From Butyribacter intestini (GTDB taxonomy: Bacteria > Bacillota > Clostridia > Lachnospirales > Lachnospiraceae): a stretch of 64,000 bases of DNA. Both the position numbers and the translations under genes were made by a program. Under the pieces are notes generated by a model. That model was not told where the DNA came from, ran no database searches, and saw only the letters and a list, made by a program, of their open reading frames with translations. Every line of letters starts with the position of its first letter. Position 1 is the first letter of the stretch. Shown piece after piece: positions 62,701 to 64,000 of this stretch. Location of the stretch: positions 1,408,127-1,472,126 of the forward strand of contig LLKB01000001.1 of the NCBI GenBank assembly GCA_001414325.1, given 5' to 3'.

Positions 62701-63492
62701 CGGAGCATAACGACCGACCTGACCCGATGAACTGATATAACGCATATCGTGATTGCAATCGGTAACAGGAGTGCGAAGCCAATAAGGCCAAGCCATACCG
62801 TCATTATTATACGCAACATAATAACCTTTGAGATTTTTCCACACGGCATTAGCCTGCTTTACATCAAGAAGAAAAACCTTTTCGGTTGTAGTTTCAAAAT
62901 ATGAACTGTCGTAGTTTGCCACCGCTTCCGAAATATCGGTGTAGTATAACAAATCCGAATTTGCGTCTCCATCAACTATGCCCTTGTTGTATTCGGGATG
63001 AGAAACGAGAGAACGCTGGGTAACGGTTTTCATTGCCGCAATTTCAGATTTTGAAAAAGCGTTGAGAAAACCCGCTTTTTCGTTGTACGCTCCCACACCG
63101 CTTACATATCCGTCTTTCGGAGGGTTGCCGCAAAGCCAATCGACTTTGCCTTCAGCTGCGGTCGAATTTAACCAAGAACGCATATTGCTGTCTTTCCAAT
63201 AGTTAGAACCGTAATCATCACGCTTATAGCTTCTGCTGTGTGATTTTGAATTGCTGTTGTCATTTGTTTTGGCATCATATGCAAGGGTGTCAACAATTTT
63301 GTCTGCAAGCATAAGCGGTCCGTTATTGTCAATGCTTACACATCGCCAAAGAATTGAGGCATTGTTATACGTGCCCATTTTAACATAGTCGCCAACTTTA
63401 ATATCGGGCTTTGATGCCGCCTGAATGGTCATCGGCAAAACGGAAATTGCCATGCACAATGCCAAGAATATTGCGGTTATTTTTTTCGTCAT
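59767..63492 (-). CDS. large secreted M64-family peptidase with repeat and Ig/FnIII-like domains
   Basis: 1241 residues. Signal peptide (ITAIFLALCMAISVLPMTI); a DUF6273-like N-terminal domain (about 35-300, ending in SDLGVRPAFYLDS); a peptidase M64 (IgA peptidase) domain (about 330-660) with the zinc motif HEFGHGLLGLGDEY; a beta domain; an MucBP-like segment; two copies of a Cys-rich module beginning HTHNLTLVAAKAATCT; and a C-terminal MBG/fibronectin-like region. It has no sorting signal of its own. Start 63492 is chosen for AGGAGG 7 nt upstream. Confidence 0.9.
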   Translation of the reverse strand: MTKKITAIFLALCMAISVLPMTIQAASKPDIKVGDYVKMGTYNNASILWRCVSIDNNGPLMLADKIVDTLAYDAKTNDNSNSKSHSRSYKRDDYGSNYWKDSNMRSWLNSTAAEGKVDWLCGNPPKDGYVSGVGAYNEKAGFLNAFSKSEIAAMKTVTQRSLVSHPEYNKGIVDGDANSDLLYYTDISEAVANYDSSYFETTTEKVFLLDVKQANAVWKNLKGYYVAYNNDGMAWPYWLRTPVTDCNHDMRYISSSGQVGRYAPWYSDLGVRPAFYLDSEYFVTTSGSGSQSSPYIGSAPNKQEDDYTISEPAEDANPDWNVSTEQSIQLTLGPWYSNDGKYSNPTIPVYTIQKTRSDTENMVVVVCGEGYTKSQQGKFINDVKRLWQDAMKYEPYRSYADRFNVYALCTASESTFDNGGSTFFDVIVDKYNSPVISNNLHGSQWKNHIFERCIGPEFIEKIHDAHIKKKCDPNTIPSGSEYEPYYYVHDYIAQFAMVVNTKSDFGGAYNNREYGFHYFISPSDSYRASKTFAHEFGHGLLGLGDEYSNGYLLDDKELKSLNLSSVEDPEKIKWRQLLGYRNTYTCRNAYGSKMLVSSYECIMRDTNYQFCEVCRLQGFKRMSQLVKDVDLYVATPEVKEYTGAYSKPSDFTDLETSSYYNYTYNRNDRLLSGNSKSRFNTNMNGKKIELRTVIQNISDKNARQLKFKMWIKHSDGSVATDSSGNPLQTVQTFDIPVWNDKANFWPLGALDHIKSDFNSGLKSCSLIYQIPSDAQLKSGDTVAFQVLDENGNVLADDNTETQRYTTVSIQYKFEDGSEIPNTAGGTFTVPYGTKLDLTPAKTLYDYEFIKVDGLNKPIVSDGTVVTYYYKNKNEEHTHNLTLVAAKAATCTTAGNSAYYTCDGCDKWFADATGLVEITDKTSVKIPALGHTAGTEWKSDDTNHWHECSRCHDKKDEAAHDYGSDNVCDTCGYYKTVPHTHNLTLVAAKAATCTEGGKEAYYKCEGCGKFYEDVLGTKEITDLASWGNIAKIAHTTKQTVTKATPTANGKIVNYCSVCKKTLSTTVIPKASSIKLKATSLTYNGKVRTPKVIVKDRTGKTLVKNTDYTVSYAKGRKYVGKYAVKITFKGKYSGTKTLYFTIKPKATSISSLKAGSKKFTVKWKKQATQTTGYQVQYSASSKFSKAKTVTVGKNTTVSKKISKLSGKKKYYVRVRTYKTVKINGKSIRIYSGWSKAKTVTTKK

Positions 63493-63861
63493 TAAGGAAC
63501 CTCCTAGTATAATAATGATGTAGTCAAACAAGACTACTTGGTTAATAAATTTCTATAAATCAGATAACAGAAGAAGGGATTCTTCCTTCATCAGATGTTA
63601 TCCGTAATAATGATCATGTCTGACGGTTCCTGATAGACACCAGATAAAACATAAGGTATCATCTCTTAGGATAGGACAAAGAATGTATTCCTCCTTGGGA
63701 CACTGATTATCTGTGGATACCTGTAATTAAGTCAATTAGTCCATTCGACAGGGTTTTATGTTTTAGCTGGTTGGGAGCCGGAAGGCAATACCCGAATAAC
63801 GCGCTAGGTTGTGTACCTGCCAGATTGGAAATGGATTCCTATCAGAAAGGAGCTTTTGCTC
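63493..63861 (+). ncRNA. IS110 left-end non-coding region, candidate bridge RNA locus
   Basis: About 300 bp without a gene between the M64 start and the transposase. It contains ATAACA / TGTTAT enclosing GAAGAA / TTCTTC, and other stems around 63760-63830. In IS110-group elements this position encodes the bridge RNA that pairs with donor and target DNA. The exact left boundary of the element is not determined. Confidence 0.4.
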
Positions 63862-64000
63862 ATGTCAAACAAAGTTATTTTTAATCTTGATGAACTATTC
63901 ATCTCTGTTGGTATTGATGTCGGTGCTGACTTCTCCTGGATGTCTATAGCACTTCCAAACCAACAATTCGTAGGAAAACCTTTCAAAATCCTACATAACA
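63862..64000 (+). CDS. IS110-family transposase, N-terminal part (continues past the window)
   Basis: 46 codons visible, beginning MSNKVIFNLDELFISVGIDV. The segment VGIDVGADFSWMSIALP is the start of the RuvC-like DEDD domain, with the first catalytic Asp. AAAGGAG lies 10 nt before the ATG. The DEDD C-terminal residues and the transposase-20 domain lie outside the window. Confidence 0.85.
   Translation, partial: MSNKVIFNLDELFISVGIDVGADFSWMSIALPNQQFVGKPFKILHN

Noticed and set aside
1..64000. CRISPR arrays, rRNA and tRNA genes
   Set aside because: No regularly spaced direct repeats with unique spacers, no rRNA-like stretches and no convincing cloverleaf with a TTCRANY loop were seen by eye; a tRNA scan would settle the last point.

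Overview
The window looks like chromosomal DNA of an anaerobic, low-GC gut Firmicute, most likely a Lachnospiraceae (Clostridia). This is inferred from the AT-rich sequence, strong AGGAGG-type ribosome sites, and the mix of genes: hybrid cluster protein, tandem feoA with feoB, a secreted GH51 arabinofuranosidase, an M64 peptidase, a DUF6462 protein and IS110. No rRNA, tRNA or CRISPR array was seen, and most genes lie on the minus strand.

Layout. 0-6.8 kb: partial AAA-ATPase-like gene, rpsU, an AlkD-like repair protein, a flavodoxin bracketed by two related inverted-repeat elements, a P1B-type ATPase with a small DUF6110-like partner, and an aldo/keto reductase. 6.9-11.2 kb: secreted arabinofuranosidase with a divergent AraC regulator. 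11.2-14.9 kb: ferrous-iron uptake locus (feoA, feoA, feoB, a 36-residue membrane peptide, a Fur-family regulator) behind a near-consensus promoter. 15-18.7 kb: nitrosative-stress locus (hcp, a Crp/Fnr regulator, a cupin, a 4Fe-4S protein). 18.7-26 kb: orphan JetD-like protein, ldh, nth, a GNAT protein, a MATE pump, bioB. 25.4-31.2 kb: a cfa-RelA/SpoT-like operon, an unrecognised gene, a ThrE-like exporter and a NYN/LOTUS protein. 31.4-36.5 kb: xpt, an L,D-transpeptidase, a second MATE pump, a CmpB-like membrane protein. 36.6-40.1 kb: TPM, zinc-ribbon and SPFH genes resembling Bacillus ydjGHI without its PspA. 40-47 kb: a GGDEF protein, a marR-FUSC pair, and two sirtuin-like proteins lacking the usual catalytic histidine, divergent from an Rrf2 regulator.

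From about 47 kb to the end the window is accessory DNA in decay. It holds fragments of a deformylase, a YhcG nuclease, a relaxase, a GGDEF protein and a PIN toxin; a sortase-B cassette in which sortase, neighbouring gene and sorting signal are all broken; intact islands (flavodoxin, MCP plus EAL phosphodiesterase, XRE, GNAT, WYL regulator); a large secreted M64 peptidase; and the start of an IS110 element with a long 5' non-coding end.

Cutting across these regions are dispersed intergenic repeats: a roughly 100-bp palindromic element with 8-bp target duplications, a second MITE-like family around the flavodoxin gene, a hairpin family with a conserved loop and compensatory stem changes, a structured element just before three start codons, and a 70-bp sequence duplicated at equal distance upstream of cfa and the ThrE-like gene. 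A shared GTAACA-N2-TGTTAC palindrome suggests that hcp and ldh answer to the same Crp/Fnr-type regulator.
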